From assembly GCA_022828595.1 (NCBI GenBank), contig JAKGHH010000001.1, forward strand, positions 142,929,017 through 142,993,016: a stretch of 64,000 nt of DNA, written 5' to 3'. The notes under the pieces are model-generated. The model made no database searches. It was not told the origin of the DNA and saw only the letters and a program-made list of their open reading frames with translations. The translations under genes were made by a program, and so were the position numbers. Below, piece after piece: positions 11,641 through 30,758 of the stretch. Source of the stretch: Nelumbo lutea. Lineage: Eukaryota > Streptophyta > Magnoliopsida > Proteales > Nelumbonaceae. The first letter of the stretch is position 1. The number at the start of each line of letters is the position of its first letter.

Positions 11641-13419
11641 TTAAAGGTTATTAGAAAGGGCTACATCATGAGAGAAATGACTCAAGCAATAATAAGATGC
11701 GCCACAACCAATTGTTCAAGCAGCCATTCCTGGCAACAGAACGGGAGGTTTCGTTTTTGGTGAACCTGTATAAGACCAAAGCCTCATGCCCATGCTGCAT
11801 CTCAATCTTTCTCATCATGCTCATGACTTGAGGGACTTTTGAAGTCAATAGTCTATTTGGGAGGGCTTGTGCATTGAGCTGTGTTGGTAGAGTTGCTTCC
11901 AAGAAGCTACTTATTGTAATTAACTTCTTCAGAAAGTCAATTTTATGGCTCTTTCAAGCCATTCTTCAACTTTCCGAATTTTCATCAATTGAAATTTATT
12001 GGCTTTCTAGGTTTCTTGGCTCATGCAAGTCTAGACGTCTCTATATGAAAACCCTCTCAAATGGGCACCAAGTATTATAAACTTGCCAATTCTCCTCATT
12101 GGTGGAACGACCATAGCATTCATACATTTAATTATAAAAGTTTTTATATAATGACATCAGTTCTTTGATTGAATTTTAGTTCAATGGTTTTGATGTCATA
12201 TGCTGTCATCAACCTTTGATCAAGATTTGTATTCAAATTGGACCATTTCAAACTCAACCCATCCTTATGATATGATGTGGGGAGGTTGACAAAATAGCAT
12301 CTTCACTAAGAAAAATGATACCATTCATAGAAGGCCGGTTAGCTAGGTTTGGTCTACCCCCTTCCTCTCAGCCCCACAAACTAAGGCTTGGCTTTCATTG
12401 CCTCCATTTTGGAGTCGTACTCCACATGGAAAGGGATGATTGAAATTAAGCTGGCCAAAATATTGCCAGGATTATAACAGTGTTGTTAGAGCTAGACTAG
12501 ATTGATCAGATGGTTGAACTGGTGATCAGTAAGTTTTCAGGGTCTCATGGGTTAATAAGCATGACCAAGTGAACTTGGTTTTGTCTCTGGTCTGACTCTA
12601 ACAAAGTTGGATTATCATCCTTCTTTGCAGCATCCACCCTCTTAACCTACATCATATGGAGGGAGCAAATGATGGACAAATTACCCAACAAGGGAGAATT
12701 GAGGTGAGAATATCTGATCCCAACATCATCCAACCAAGAGGATTTTGTTACTTGACTGGAAACTGAAAGAACTTACATGCCTTGAACAATAAATAGAAAG
12801 CTAGTTTTAAGACTATTTAGTGAAGTGACAATCATAAGATATTTGAGAACAAAACCCCAAGCATGCTTTAGAAGTGTAAATCAATGTTTTAAAACATGGA
12901 AGCATGATGCGAGGTGTTGCACTACCTAGAGGCACGAGGCGTAGTTCAGAAAGCAAGAAGCTTAAGCCTCCCAAATGTAAGCCTCTTTAAGAGGAGGGGG
13001 GTTAGGAGGAGGAAGGGGAGGAGGATGAAGAGGAAAGGGGATCTCAACTTTTCTTTATTTTTAATAAAAAACTTTTATATTAAAAAGAATAAAGATGCAT
13101 AACATCAGTTGAAAGGGGGTCCATTGACACTCCTAGGTGGGACCTCTTGGCTGCCAATAAAAAACCTAACAGATTCTACTGGTTTGAGCATGTTGAGGGA
13201 GAGATGCTTTGTGCCCATTTTGAAGGGATTTTGGGATGTGGCTTCTGGTGTTCAAAGATGGATCTCACATAGCACCCACAAACGCTATGTTTGGTAAAAA
13301 TCCGGAAAGTCAATATTGGCAATCTAAACTCAAAAAATACAACTATAATACGTGAAACTACTCCAAGTAGCTTATCTAGAACATGGGTATTCAGCCACTA
13401 TGGCAAAATTAATGCCAAT
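11641..13419. other. Intergenic stretch without recognised gene
   Basis: This lies between the LINE nest and the repeats downstream of gene 2. It contains an unrecognised minus-strand frame at 11666-11902, a purine-rich tract at about 12985-13045, and a dispersed repeat-like block near 12885-12990 (GTTTTAAAAC end, then GAGGCACGAGGCG and AAGCTTAAGCC words). Nothing here supports a functional gene. Confidence 0.5.
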
Positions 13420-13710
13420 GTTTTAAAAACTGACCCAAACCAGAACTGCTTTGGCCACTAGCCGGGTCAATGGTTTGACCATCCGGTTCAAACAAATGGC
13501 CCATTCCAATTTAAAAAATAAAAAAAATGGCCAAATTTGTTGTTTGGGTCAAACAGGTCAACAATTCAACCACTTGGGTCAGCGGGTTGTTGACCAAGTC
13601 AATGTTTTTTTGCCAAGACAAAGTTAAGGGTGAAATGGAACTGGTTGCCTAGATGGATTCCGGGCTAAATGGTCCAACTATTTGGGTCAATAACGGTTTG
13701 AAAACCATAA
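13420..13710 (+). repeat. MITE-like foldback repeat, GTTTTNAAAACC family, copy 1
   Basis: The element of about 290 bp starts ATGTTTTAAAAACTGACCC and ends GGGTCAATAACGGTTTGAAAACCAT, so the ends are imperfect inverted repeats (GGTTTTCAAACCGTTATTGACCC when reversed). The interior is rich in GGTCAA/TTGACC and contains the landmark TTTTTTGCCAAGACA followed by GGTGAAATGGAAC. Three more copies occur in this window (13815-14097, 20810-21130, 59945-60135). Confidence 0.7.
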
Positions 13711-13814
13711 TTAATACAACTCAAGTCAAATTTATACGCCATCCCAAACGGAGCCTTCGTGATTGTTATAACCCAATAATGTGGTCATTGACTGAAAGTC
13801 ATTTTGATTAATTG

Positions 13815-14097
13815 ATGTTTTAAAAACCAACTCAGAACCACTATTGGTATTTGGCCAGCGGTAGAACAGATGGCCTCTTCCAATTTAAAAATAAAAAATA
13901 ATTACAATAAAAAATGACCAAAACAGTTGTCCGGGTTGAACAGGTCAATGATTCAACTGACTGATTCAGTGGATCATCAACCAAATCAACAGTTTTTTGC
14001 CAAGATACGGATTAAGGGTGAAATGGAACCGGTTGCCTAGACAGTTTCTAGGCCGAATAGTCCTACCACCCAGGTCCACGATGGTTGGAAAACCATG
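13815..14097 (+). repeat. MITE-like foldback repeat, copy 2 (direct, adjacent to copy 1)
   Basis: Same order of landmarks as copy 1: TGTTTTAAAAACC start, CCTCTTCCAATTTAAAAA, TTTTTTGCCAAGATA, GGTGAAATGGAACCGGTTG, and a GGTTGGAAAACCATG end. It lies about 105 bp downstream of copy 1 in the same orientation, just past the 3' end of gene 2. It is followed by a short direct repeat of GTGAATAAGAGCATCT (about 14097 and 14129). Confidence 0.7.
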
Positions 14098-14377
14098 TGA
14101 ATAAGAGCATCTGGGGTTGACATGTACTGGGTGAATAAGAGCATCTCCTTGACATGAAGCCTAGAAAGATAACGATGCTATGCTATTGAACCCCTGTGAG
14201 GATCAAAATTAAGACACCATTGAAAGTGAAATGCCTAACAAAAGAAAATATACAACCGGAGATACCATCCTATTTTCATCTCCAGTAATGATAGAAAATT
14301 AGAAAATGGCATGAAGGACAAAATCAATTTACATGTTTTTGAAGTACACATACAGAAACCATGTTTTTTCATCTCCA

Positions 14378-19829
<5,452 letters not shown>

Positions 19830-19847
19830 TTCTTGTGTTTGTCCATG

Positions 19848-19855
19848 TATTTATA
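19848..19855 (-). promoter_or_regulatory. Probable TATA box of gene 2
   Basis: TATAAATA on the minus strand. A start site 25-32 nt downstream would fall at about 19820-19830, at or after the first ATG (19829). This suggests that the second in-frame ATG (codon 8, 19808, MEETLWF) is the real start, leaving a signal peptide of about 25 residues. Confidence 0.55.
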
Positions 19856-20809
19856 ATGACGAAAAATTCATACATTTCAAATTAATTTCCTTAATTATCT
19901 TAATAGGCTGTTTCTGGTTTTTCCATTAATAAAAAAGTCAAAAGCTTGAAACATGATTGATGCATGCTGTAAGTCTAAAGATGGAAATAAACATAGGTTT
20001 TTCTGGGTGAATATGGTGGGTACGTAGTTGTGCTCCCTCGTCCATCCGGAATCTGCATGTCTTATTAGAATATCAAGGCCCAATTAGTTGAATCTAATAA
20101 GGCTTACCGAAAGTAGAATTTGCATGCATTACTTTAAAACTCATTTAACGTTAGCATTATTATATATCATCCATGGACGAGTGAGGACTGAGGAATACGT
20201 CGTTAATAAATAAAAAAAAAAAAAATCAAAGAGCAGCTATCTAGGTCTGTAAAGGTCCAGAATGAGGTATATACATATGAACGCATGCAATCTAACATAA
20301 ACAATATGTAGAGAAGCCCACGGTCAAAATGCTGACCCATGTTGGATTATTGTGTAGTCGCGTTGTGCATACAAAGTCAATTTGCTAAAGAGAAATCAGA
20401 GACGTCGGATGGGTAGATCTAATACAATGCAACGCGTCATGTTGTTGTTGTTGGCGGAAGATTCTTTTGGACGACGGTGTGACGCACTAATCCAAGGCTG
20501 CATATGAATATGATATTCCTCTCCCAAGCAGCATAATCCAACTAAGCCAGAGCCTCTCCAAACACCAAAGTTTCTTTTGCGCGCGCCTATCGAGGATAAA
20601 ACATTGTGGAGGCCAAAGCTTCATATATCACAGAACCATATAAGTACAAATTATAGTGTCCCCATATCTCTAATTGTAATTATGCCATGACATGGACATG
20701 GTAATCTTGATCCTACGTCATTGCTCCTCTTCCTAACAATGGGCCATTTCATAGCAGCAATATGTCATTTAGTCTAAGCCACACATCGGCCGCGTTATCA
20801 AATCCTCCA
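19856..20809. other. Upstream region of gene 2, no gene
   Basis: Promoter-side DNA with an A-run at about 20210-20225. Nothing coding is seen. Confidence 0.5.
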
Positions 20810-21130
20810 ATGTTTTCAAAATCGGACCGATCAAGCTGTCGGATCGGAAAAACTGAGAATCGATCATTTGACCAGTTTCATTTTATTCTTTAAAACTGTT
20901 ATTTAGCCAAAAACTGTTGGTTTAATCAGTGAGCTGTTAATCCGGATGGTCAAACTATCGAACCATTCGATATGGAAACGGTTTTTGGCCCTTTTTTTAT
21001 TTTTTTTAATTTTTAAAAGTTTTATCTTTTGTCAGAATGGGCCATTTATTCGCACTGGATGGCTGGATCATTCAATCTAGGAACTGGACCCAGAATAGTT
21101 CTCTTTCTGGTCTAGCTTTAAAATCTTTGA
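20810..21130 (-). repeat. MITE-like foldback repeat, copy 3 (reverse orientation)
   Basis: It starts TGTTTTCAAAATCGGACCG and carries the family landmarks in reverse (ACCAGTTTCATTTTA, then TAGCCAAAAACTG, then GTCAAACTATCGAACC). It ends near TAGCTTTAAAATC. It is more diverged than copies 1 and 2. Confidence 0.6.
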
Positions 21131-21671
21131 GGCCTCATTCGGTTTTCGATAAGTTATTTATCCTGATAAATGCAATTACCTGGGTAAGTTTTTCCTAGGA
21201 AACATTTACTCGGGTAAGTGCATTTACCCATGTTCTTTTATTTCTCATGTAAATAAGGCAATGACCATTTTAGCAAAAAAAAATCCATTATTAAAAAGGG
21301 CATTTTTTGTTCGATTCAAGTGTTGGCAACTTTCCTTTTAGGTGGAAAATTTATTTACCCACCTAAGAGATAGACGGATAAGCGATACCTAAGAAAATAA
21401 ACTTTTTCTGTTCTCTACATAAATCTGAAAAAAAAAATGATATAATTGATCAATAAAAACCAAAATTCCATTGACCAACTTTCCCCTTTCAAAATCCAAA
21501 AAAAAAAAAAAAACGTCCCCTGACTCCCTCATGTGTTATGTCATTGATATATGTGTGTCAAACATAGATTAAACTATGCGCATTGATAAAACAATATAGA
21601 GGCCATGTCAGGGAATAAAAACAAAATTCTCTTCCACATATAAAGAAAAGTTCTTTGATGACCAAACAGCC
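21131..21671. mobile_element. Non-autonomous TIR element (MITE, about 541 bp)
   Basis: The left end GGCCTCATTCGGTTTTCG and the reversed right end GGCTGTTTGGTCATCA form imperfect terminal inverted repeats of the common plant 'GGCCTGTTTGG' type. There is no coding capacity. An A-run lies at 21499-21513. The target duplication is unclear. Confidence 0.55.
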
Positions 21672-21908
21672 TAAAAATGGTGCACATTGCTAAAGCTTCA
21701 CTGTCTAGTCGGCTCCACATCACTGGTGTCTTTCATTTAAATCTGAGATGAACGCAGCTCAATAATTGGCAAAAGAAAGTTTTTGAAAATAAATAGCGAG
21801 ATCCCTTGCAAAGGTTTTTATACTTTTTAGAGTTCCTACTTCACACAATTATCTCAAAGAACTCATGTTCGTTCCACTACTCTGCTACATAATGTCAATA
21901 CCCGGCGG

Positions 21909-22664
21909 TAGGGCTGTTCATAAGAAGACCCAATCCGACCAAGCCGATCAACCCGGACCGACCCAACCCGATTTGGTCGGGTTTTCTTCAATACCGGGCG
22001 ATTTCGGGTTGTAAAAATTTATAAACCGATGGTTCAGGTCAGTTTCGGTTTTCATGTGTGAAAACCAACTTAGTAGTTAGTAGTTAGTTCCTAGTTAGTA
22101 GTTACAACCTACTTAGTTCCTACTTAACTAGGTTGTCTTTATCCCAGTTACAACCTAACTTAATTTATAGTCTTCTAGTTAGGAATGACATTAATGGCAA
22201 GTATTGTAAGACAATTAGACAAGGAATTTTTTTTGAAAAGTTTAAAGAAAAGAATCAAATGATCCTAGTTTCTATGGTCTTTTACACTAAATAGGCAACC
22301 AATTACAATTATAATTAGGTGTCATTTTTTACTTAGATAAAAAGATTTCTTGAAATGTACAAATTTCAGTCTTCTTTCTCTAATACAGTTTGACTTTCTA
22401 TTTTCTTAATAACTTCTATTCTAACTTGGTCTGCTCCCCTTAGCTCATCAACTCAGGCACAATCTCTAATATAATTTGACTCTCAATGACGGTTAAACTT
22501 AGAGTTGAAACCGACCCAAACCGACCCAACCCGACTCAAACCGACCAGATCGGTTTTGCTTAACATAAGGTGGGTTTCAGTTTCAATTTTATATAACCCG
22601 GCCAAGTCAGATCAATTGGAAAAATCTCAATAAACCGACCCAACCCAACCCGTGAACAACCCTA
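21909..22664. mobile_element. Non-autonomous TIR element (about 756 bp)
   Basis: The left end TAGGGCTGTTCATAAG and the reversed right end TAGGGTTGTTCACGGG share 12 terminal positions with one mismatch. Both subterminal regions are rich in CCGACCCAACCCG. A short tandem block of TAGTTAGTAGTTAG lies near 22070-22110. There is no ORF and no clear target duplication. Confidence 0.6.
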
Positions 22665-23207
22665 CTTGACGACTTGGCCTCTCGTCACAAGATCAACACA
22701 TATATGACAAAACTTGCTGGATAACTATTTCCCAAACTTATTAGGGCTGACTTGTTGCATCCCATCCGTCGAAACTATCAATTCATCCATACAGCTAGCT
22801 AGCCCTCTTTAAACCATAGCTTTTGTCTCTTAGGTAGACGTGGAAACTGAATGGATGTGAATGGGCTGGGTGTGGGCTACATCCCATCAACCCATTTTAA
22901 TAAGATGACCCATATGCTTCCATCTAACACAACCAAACTAAAAAGAAAAATGTTCTTGAATTTTTGGTTTAAAATAACATATTTTGTATTCATCTAGTGA
23001 TTTAATGTCAGGCTTTGTAAATCACATAATATCAACACTCTAAAATGTATTTCTGTTTCGAGAACCATTGTTTGGATAGTTTCAGAAACATGAACTGTCT
23101 TTTGAAACTAAAGGGCTTATTATAGCTTCTCAAAACAAAAATGCACTTCAAGAAACTGGATACAGCAATCAGCATAGCTCATACATAGTATTGCTAGGAA
23201 AGTAGTT
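22665..23207. other. Unannotated spacer before the Copia element
   Basis: No gene or clear repeat was recognised. The last five bases (TAGTT, 23203-23207) are the target duplication of the Copia element. Confidence 0.5.
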
Positions 23208-25148
23208 TGAAGGAATGGTAGGATCCATCTAATGGACGCCAAAAAGGTTGCGGAATGGGTGGGTGAATTTCAAAAATTTTTCTACCTTCCTCAAATTGGA
23301 AATTGTATCCCTAAATTTAGAATACAATATTCTAGGATCCAACTTGAACCATAATCGAACCAGATCTGAACCAAAAGCAAAAGGGAGGAATATACCTGAT
23401 CCGGAGAAGCAGTATCTCCCAAAGTTGTTGTTCACGCCCAAAGAAGAAACCAAGATCCGCTCATGCTGAAGATGACACAGTTGTGGATGGAACGGAACCA
23501 GCAGGGTGCATCCTACACACTGGATCCTTCGCAAGAATCCTCTAGAAACTCTGAACACCGAATCTTCTTCAGTCTTTCCTGCAAGACTGATGTCAAGAAC
23601 TGATTTCTTGACTTCCTATTGCTGCAAAGATCGAATCTTGCAAGAGGGAATGGTGGCGACAGGAGGAGAACTCTAGGGTCGAAGATGGCTGAACTGCTTC
23701 TCTTCTCTCTAGAGTATGCATGAGATCTAATCTCAATTCGCAGGGGGTTTTCTTTTTCACAAACCCTGGTTCGAATTCTGATGTGTTTCTATCTTTTCTC
23801 CTCCTTTCTTCTTGATTAAGAAACATTCTAATTAGGAGTTATCCCAATCCAAATCTGTATTTGGATAGGGGATTATCTTAATCCTTTCTGCAGATTAAGT
23901 TAGTTTACTCTTGATCTTATCAGGAGGTTACCAAATTCAAATCTAATTTGAATTTGGTCTCCTGGAGTGGATAAGGTTAAAGGCCCAATCCTTTGACGAA
24001 CATTAATCTCAGATTCGCCCCATAGATGGGTGATCATATCAGCCCAGCTCGAAATGGGTTTTTGGCCCATTAGATGTTTAGTGTTTAATTAGTTTCCAAT
24101 CTGCTGCCCAGTTGGGCTTCTTTGTATGGCGTGGGACCCAAGCATTGATCTACACACCAGCCACATGGGTTCGACCCAGCCTTTAATACAAGGCCCAGCC
24201 GAATTCACTAAAAGACTCAATAAACCCCTGGGCCCATCATATGGACCCTATGGGCCCAACACTTACAATAAGTGGTCCTTGGGCCAAGCCATCTTATAAA
24301 AACCCAGAGACTGTGGGCAGGTGCAAGATTAGCCCATCAGTTATTATCCTCAATGGTATTACACTTAACCTCTCAACCTTTAATGATAAAGCACTACCCA
24401 ACAAGAGAGGACCTCTCCCTCGGCTGCAAGGAACAGTGCCGCACTCTCCTCTCACATGGATCCCGGGAATTAAAACCATTTGCAAACAATTTGAAACCGT
24501 ACATATATATGTATATATTAATTTTGCAAAAACAAAAATTCCAACAATTGAAATCAACTGCCGGTAGTTTGGTTTCCATCAAAGAGAGTGCATTCCCGAC
24601 CATTACCCTTTGTTCGATAAAGGGGCTGATCCTGTCACTACGATCACCCACTCAGATGAATTCTCAAACTGTCCCAACATACCCAAGTTCTGATCCCCAT
24701 CTAAGGATCTTACTGATTGGCATATCAAAGGTAGCCCAATCCAGCACCTAGTGAAATATCATAATCGAGTCTAGGGATCAGGTGTAACTTTCCAGTTTTT
24801 CCCATCTATCTCCAAGGTCCAGGGCAATATTGGAAATCTGGTCTGATTCAAGGATTCAAGTAATCCCATACTGCATGTGCCTTGGGTCTTACCCTGGTGG
24901 CCGAGACAGGCCATCCCAACACTTGGTGGAACACCGGAATCAGCCTTAGCAGGATAAATCTCCCCAGACTTATCCAATGGCTGTGAACATTTAAAACTAA
25001 CACGAGTCTCTATAAGTGTCCAGTTTTAGGGTCTTACACAGAATTATACCAAACAACGTGAATCAAATATGCACTTTATTTATTTCCACTAAATAACAAA
25101 AGTACATCAAATTGGATTGAAGCTAAGGGTGTACAAAACTGTCTAACA
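23208..25148 (-). repeat. 3' LTR of the Copia element
   Basis: It matches 30759-32700. The plus-strand ends are TGAAGGAATGGTAGG and CTGTCTAACA (TG..CA). Diverged only by scattered substitutions and small indels. Confidence 0.92.
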
Positions 25149-25156
25149 GCTTCCAC

Positions 25157-28100
25157 TTAGGTCCAATCTGGTACAAGCCGAAGTCCCATACTTTCCACGT
25201 GTTTCTCAAACACTTTCTGTGTTAATGGCTTAGTCAATGAGTCTGCCACATTATACGCTGATTCTACCTTCTGAATTAGGACGTCCTCTCTACCAACGAT
25301 CTCCCGCAGTACATGGTACTTCCTCTCGATGTGCTTTGACAACGGGATGGGTGATGTGCTGGACAGAATCACTCCCAATTCATGTATGAATTTCTTCATC
25401 CACACGGCTTCCTTGGCAGCTTCACTTGCAGCAATGTACTCGGCCTCGGTTGTGGAGTCTGCAGTGGACCCCTGTTTGCTGGTTTTCCAGCAAACAGCAC
25501 ACGATCCTATCGTGAAAACATACCCAGACGTAGACTTTCTATCATCTGGATCCGACTGGAAATCGGCATCGGTATACCCTAGAACTTGTAGTGAACTACC
25601 ATCGAATTCCAAACAAAACTCTTTTGTCCTTCGAAGGTATTTGAGTATGTTTTTCATAGCAGTCCAATGTTCCTGCCCTGGGTTGGCCTGGAATCTACTT
25701 ACCACACTCACCGCCTGAGCAATGTCAGGGAGAGTGCACAGCATGGCATACATGATGCTCCCCACGACTGAGGCATAGGGAATAGATTTCATGCCCTCAA
25801 TCTCCTCAGAAGTCTTGTGAGACATCTTCTTGGAGAGAGTGACTTCGTGCCTGAAAGTAACGTTTCCTTTCTTGGAGTTCTCCATGCTGTACCTTTTGAC
25901 TATTTTGTCAATATAAGCAGCCTGGGATAATCCAATTATCCGCTTTGATCTATCTCTATAGAGTCAAAGACCCAGTATATATGAAGCATCTCTAAGATCT
26001 TTCATGGAGAACTGTTGCGAAAACCATACCTTGACTGAAGTCAACATTCCTACATCATTCCCAATGAGTAGGATATCGTCCACGTACAACACCAAAAAGG
26101 TGATCTAATCCCTGTTGGACTTTCTGTAATCACAAGGCTCATCCGAATTTTGCTCAAAGTCAAACGCTTTGACGACAGAATCAAATTGGATGTTCCAACT
26201 CCTAGAAGCTTGCTTAAGTCCATATATGGATCTATTAAGTTTACATACCATGTGTTCTTGACCAGCAGCAATGAAGCTTTGCGGCTACTGCATGTAGATA
26301 TCTTCACTAAGATCTCCATTCAGGAACGCGGTTTTGACATCCATTTGCCAAATCTCGTAGTCATGGTACGCTGCTACAACTAGCAGGATCCTAATGGATT
26401 TAAGCATGGCCACGGGCGAAAATGTTTCCTCATAATCGATGCCTTATTTCTGAGTATACCCTTTCGCCACCAAACGAGCTTTGTAGGTCTCAATCCTGCC
26501 ATCGGGGCCCTTCTTCCTCTTGTAGATCCATTTACAACCAATTGCTTTTACCCCGGAGGGCGGGTCTACTAGAGTCCAGACTCCATTGGTCTCCATCGAG
26601 TCCATCTCAGCTCTCATGGCCTCCACCCACTTCTGGGAGTCTATGTCTAACATAGCTTCCACGTAAGTCACGGGATCCTCTTCACTAGTCAAGGCCTCCA
26701 CCAGGTAACTATCCTGGTCATAACCATATTGGACTGGTGGTCTGGATACCCGAGTGGATCTTCTAAGTTGGTCACTACCTGGAACTTGTAGGACATCTCC
26801 CACTGCTCATGAGCTCTCCTCATCAAGAACTATTTCTTGACAATGGGTGTCCAGGAAGTATTCGGTTTCTTAGAATTGGGCGTTTCGACTATAGAACACT
26901 TTCTACTCACTTGGTTCATAGAATAGATAACCCACTGAATCTTTGGGTAGCCTATAAATAAGCAACGACTGGTTTTAGACTCCAACTTGTCCGCACTTGT
27001 TCTTTTAACGTGTGCAGGACAACCCAAAATCTTCAAGTGTCTTACACTTGGATTCCTTTTGGTCCATAGTTCATATGGAGTTTTCGGAACCGATTTGGTT
27101 GGAACCCGATTCAGCGTGTAGATAGTAGTCTCTAATGCATATCCCCAAAAGGATGTGGGTAATTCTGAGCATACGAGAAGAGACCGGACCATGTCCAACA
27201 AGGTCCTATTCCTCCTCTCTGAAACACCGTTGAGTTGAGGTGTAGTAGGAGGAGCAAATTGTGACACTATCCCATTGACCTTTAAGTAGTCCCTGAATTC
27301 GCCAGAGAGATACTCGCCACTTCGATCCGATCGAAGGGCCTTAATTTCTCTCCCTAATTGTTTCTCAACTTCCTATCTGAACTCTTTGAACTTTTCAAAG
27401 GATTCAGACTTGTGTCTCATTAGGTACACATAACCATATCATGAAAAATCATCTGTAAAAGTGATGAAATACACGTGTTGATTCCATGTCCTAACACTTA
27501 GGGGACCACATACATCAGTATGTATCATGTCAAATGTGCCTTCAGATCTTTCAGGCTTACCGTCAAATGGCCGCTTAGATATCTTACCTTGAAGGCAAGG
27601 TTCACAATTGGGAAGATTTTCTATGGTTAGAAAATTCAAAGGACCATCCTTTACCAGTCTTGTGATTCGGTCAACACCAATATGGCCAAGTTGGTAATAC
27701 CAAAGGCATGTGGGATTAACTGTATCACAATTCCTTTTCTTGGGATTTTTGACCGACGTAGTTTCAGTTAGGTTAGTTTCTAGAGAAGGATGTAGAACAT
27801 AGAGACCATTCTCCAGTTCCCCGCATGCGATGAATTTATTATTCCGTTTAATAGTAATCATATTATAAAAATAAACAGTATATCCATCAGCACAGTTTAG
27901 AAACAGAAATTAAATTTCTTCTCAAGTTTTGTACAGAAAGACAATCTTTAAGTACAAGGACTCCTTCTCTAAATACTAATTCTATGGTTCCTATTGCCAC
28001 AGCTGCAACACTTGTAGTTGTTCCCAAGAAAAGTGTCACTTCGCCTTCACTCAATCTTCTGCTAACTTGGAACCCCTGTAGTAAGTTACACGCATGAGTT

Positions 28101-28985
28101 GAAGCCCCGGAGTCAACACACCAGGACACAGAAATAACTAACATATTAGTTTCTATGACACAAGTTTTGATGTTACCTTTCTTAGATTCCAAGTAGGCGG
28201 GGCAGTTCCTCTTCCAGTGGCCAGTTTGCTTGCTGAAGTGACAGACATCAGATGCCTTGTTCTTCTTTTGCTTCATAGATTTGGCAGTTTTCTTCTGGGG
28301 CTTCTTTGCCTTTCTCTTTTTCTTGCCGATTTGTTAGATTCGGCAAGCATGACCGTAGGCTCATCCTTCTTGAGTAGATCCTCGGCTCTCTGCAACATAT
28401 TGCTGAGTTCTGGACACTGACATTTAGCTTATTCATATTGTAGTTCATTGTGAACGCATTAAAGGAAGAGGGTAAAGAATTTAGGATGGCATCCAGTTGC
28501 GTGCCAAGATCTAGCCCAGATCCAAGAGCTTCGAGTTTGTTAATGTATCCCATCATCCGAAGACAATGGTCATGAACTTTCTGCCCTTTGGACATTTGCG
28601 CGGTCATGAACAATTTCAGGACCTTCTGTCGAGTAGAACAGTTCTGCTCTTCATACATTGTTCTTAGACTATCCAATATGTCCTTGGCTAGTTCGATCTG
28701 ATCGAACTGCCTCTGTATTGAGTTGTCTAATGAGGCAATGACAAAGCAGTGGATTAGGGAGTTCTTATCCTCCCAATCTTGGTAGTCTCTCCTACGGGCC
28801 TCAGAAGCCCTATCACCCAGACATTCCGGGGCAGGATTTTTCACCACCTTATCTAACTTTTCAGAAGTTAGGACCAGCATAAGATTTCTGTACCAGTCAG
28901 CATAGTTTGGGCCCTTAAGCTTGTTATGATCTAGAAGCTTTGCGAATTGACCATTTGCCATTTTCTGATAAAACAACAAAGACAT
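25157..28985 (-). pseudogene. Copia gag-pol (decayed)
   Basis: Gag starts at 28985 (MSLLFYQKMANGQFAKLL; UBN2-type gag), with a zinc knuckle near 28240-28200 (CHFSKQTGHWKRNC). The protease has DSGAS near 28110. The integrase zinc-binding and core parts lie at 27861-26830 (CEPCLQGK, HTDVCGPL, then [14 protein letters not shown]). Reverse transcriptase covers 26803 to about 25900 with catalytic YVDD near 26080. RNase H lies at 25885-25157 (YTDADF, TTEAEYIA) and ends next to the 3' LTR. Breaks are visible near 28250, 27870, 27430-27270, 26820, 26440 and 25890. It would have copied and integrated the element; the family is clear, the lineage was not determined. Confidence 0.88.
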
Positions 28986-30745
28986 TAGTCCACAACCTTA
29001 TTTTGATTCATGTTACCTACATAGATATGGATTTTAATCTATGTTCCATTCCCATTTGTTCATCTCTGAGATTTCCCTCCTTTCTCAGTGACGGAGACGA
29101 CGAAGATGTCTCTGGAAATGTGGGAAATCACATGGGGTGCGTGAAGCCAACTGTTTCAGCTGCATAACCCCACCACCTTTCTGTGACGGATCATATCCAC
29201 TCATCAAATGAGTTTCCCTTTGGCCTCTATCAGACAAGGTTCAGAGTCGTTTTCAGGTAAACCTTTCTGTCCAGTGAGTGCACACCCATCATATTCAGGT
29301 TACGCCAAGGTACCGTGAGAGAGTTCCCATTTTCTGGTGAAGCCCCCTCCCACATCGGTCTATGACGCCCCTATCATCTTATGAAACACTCTAACAAATC
29401 TAACAACAAATGGATAGCCCAATTTTATGGTACGTTTCCTTATTACTAAATGACCCATTATTGTGCTAATGATGGAAGGCCTTTAGAGAGTCCATCATAT
29501 GGATCTCCCTATCACATGCACTCATATTTGCTGGAGGGAACTAAATTACGCCCTAGTTCTAATTTTAGGTCAAACCAAAGTGGCTCCCACTAACATTCAT
29601 AAAGTCAGATTTCTGTTGAGCCTTAATCGGCTAGGGGTTCCGTACGCATCCCTTTTCAGGGTTGCGGGGCCCACCATGAAAGGAGGGGTCATCTAATGAC
29701 CTTAAGGGACACCATGGCAATGATGTGCATTCAGCCATGGAGTGCGCAAGAGCCACTAACGAGTCATCATGGGCCAAGTGCTTATGGCCCATGGTCGCAG
29801 CACATCAAACATCCAATCATCACATGTAAAGGAGGAATTGATCCAATCAATTAACTGTTGTAAAGCCCATTGAACAACCCATTTAAAATCTAAATCATTA
29901 ACAATTAATGTTACTAGGTGTACGGGCTGAATCGCAGTTAGCAGTTCGGCCCATACAGCTTATCTCACAATGATGGGCTTTTGCAGTTTTAACCCTTTAA
30001 AACTGGGCTTTACAGGTGGGCCAAATTAATCCCTGTAATTGAACATCAGATTTGGAATAGCAAGTGTGAGAAAATTGGACTAAAAAGCAGTCCCCTTTGA
30101 AACCCAGATTCGGTCCAAATAGTTTTGGTCCAATCTAGTCCGAAATGCTCTGAAACTGATTTTCAATTCAAGAATTAATTCATGAAAGATATGAAATTAA
30201 TAATCTTGATTAAACAAACACAAATCAACTATGGAATGTTCGCACCACCTGCAAAACAGAGGTTAATCACTAATGTTGCAGTTTCATAAACTGCAAATCG
30301 TAGGAAGCGATTTCTCCATCTGCAAATCTCCAGCGCCGCCATCTACTATCTTCTTCTTTAATCAAGAAAATAAATAACAAAAATCCTATTTCTATTAATT
30401 AATTACATTCTTGATCAAATCCTATACATTCAGTCTTGAAAATAAAAAAAATTATTTATAGACCGAGAATAATAATAAAAAAGGAAAAAGGGTGCGCAGA
30501 CCATCTACGCCAAATCTGCACTACAATCTCTAGGTTCGAACAGTCCATTAAATCAAAATAAATAAAGAACAATTCTAAATAAATTTTGGATTTAACAAAA
30601 TTAATTTCAGATCAATCGCCCTTGAAAAGAAACTATTTCTTGAAAAAAAAAAGAAAGCAATCTGTGCTGATCTTGGCAGAACATCTTCTGTCCATCTGCG
30701 CAGGGTCAGATATGATTTTCTTTTGGTTCAAGATTTGAACCTGTG

Positions 30746-30758
30746 GCTCTGATACCAC
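30746..30758 (-). other. Copia primer binding site
   Basis: On the minus strand TGGTATCAGAGCC lies directly next to the 5' LTR. It is complementary to the 3' end of initiator Met tRNA, the standard primer for plant LTR elements. Confidence 0.9.

Noticed and set aside
11666..11902. 78-codon minus-strand frame
   Set aside because: No recognisable family, no splice context or promoter; lies beside a decayed LINE end.
23229..24751. Several 70-160 codon frames at 23.2-24.8 kb, partly repeated at 30.9-32.2 kb
   Set aside because: They are inside the Copia LTRs on either strand and are not conserved between the two LTR copies.
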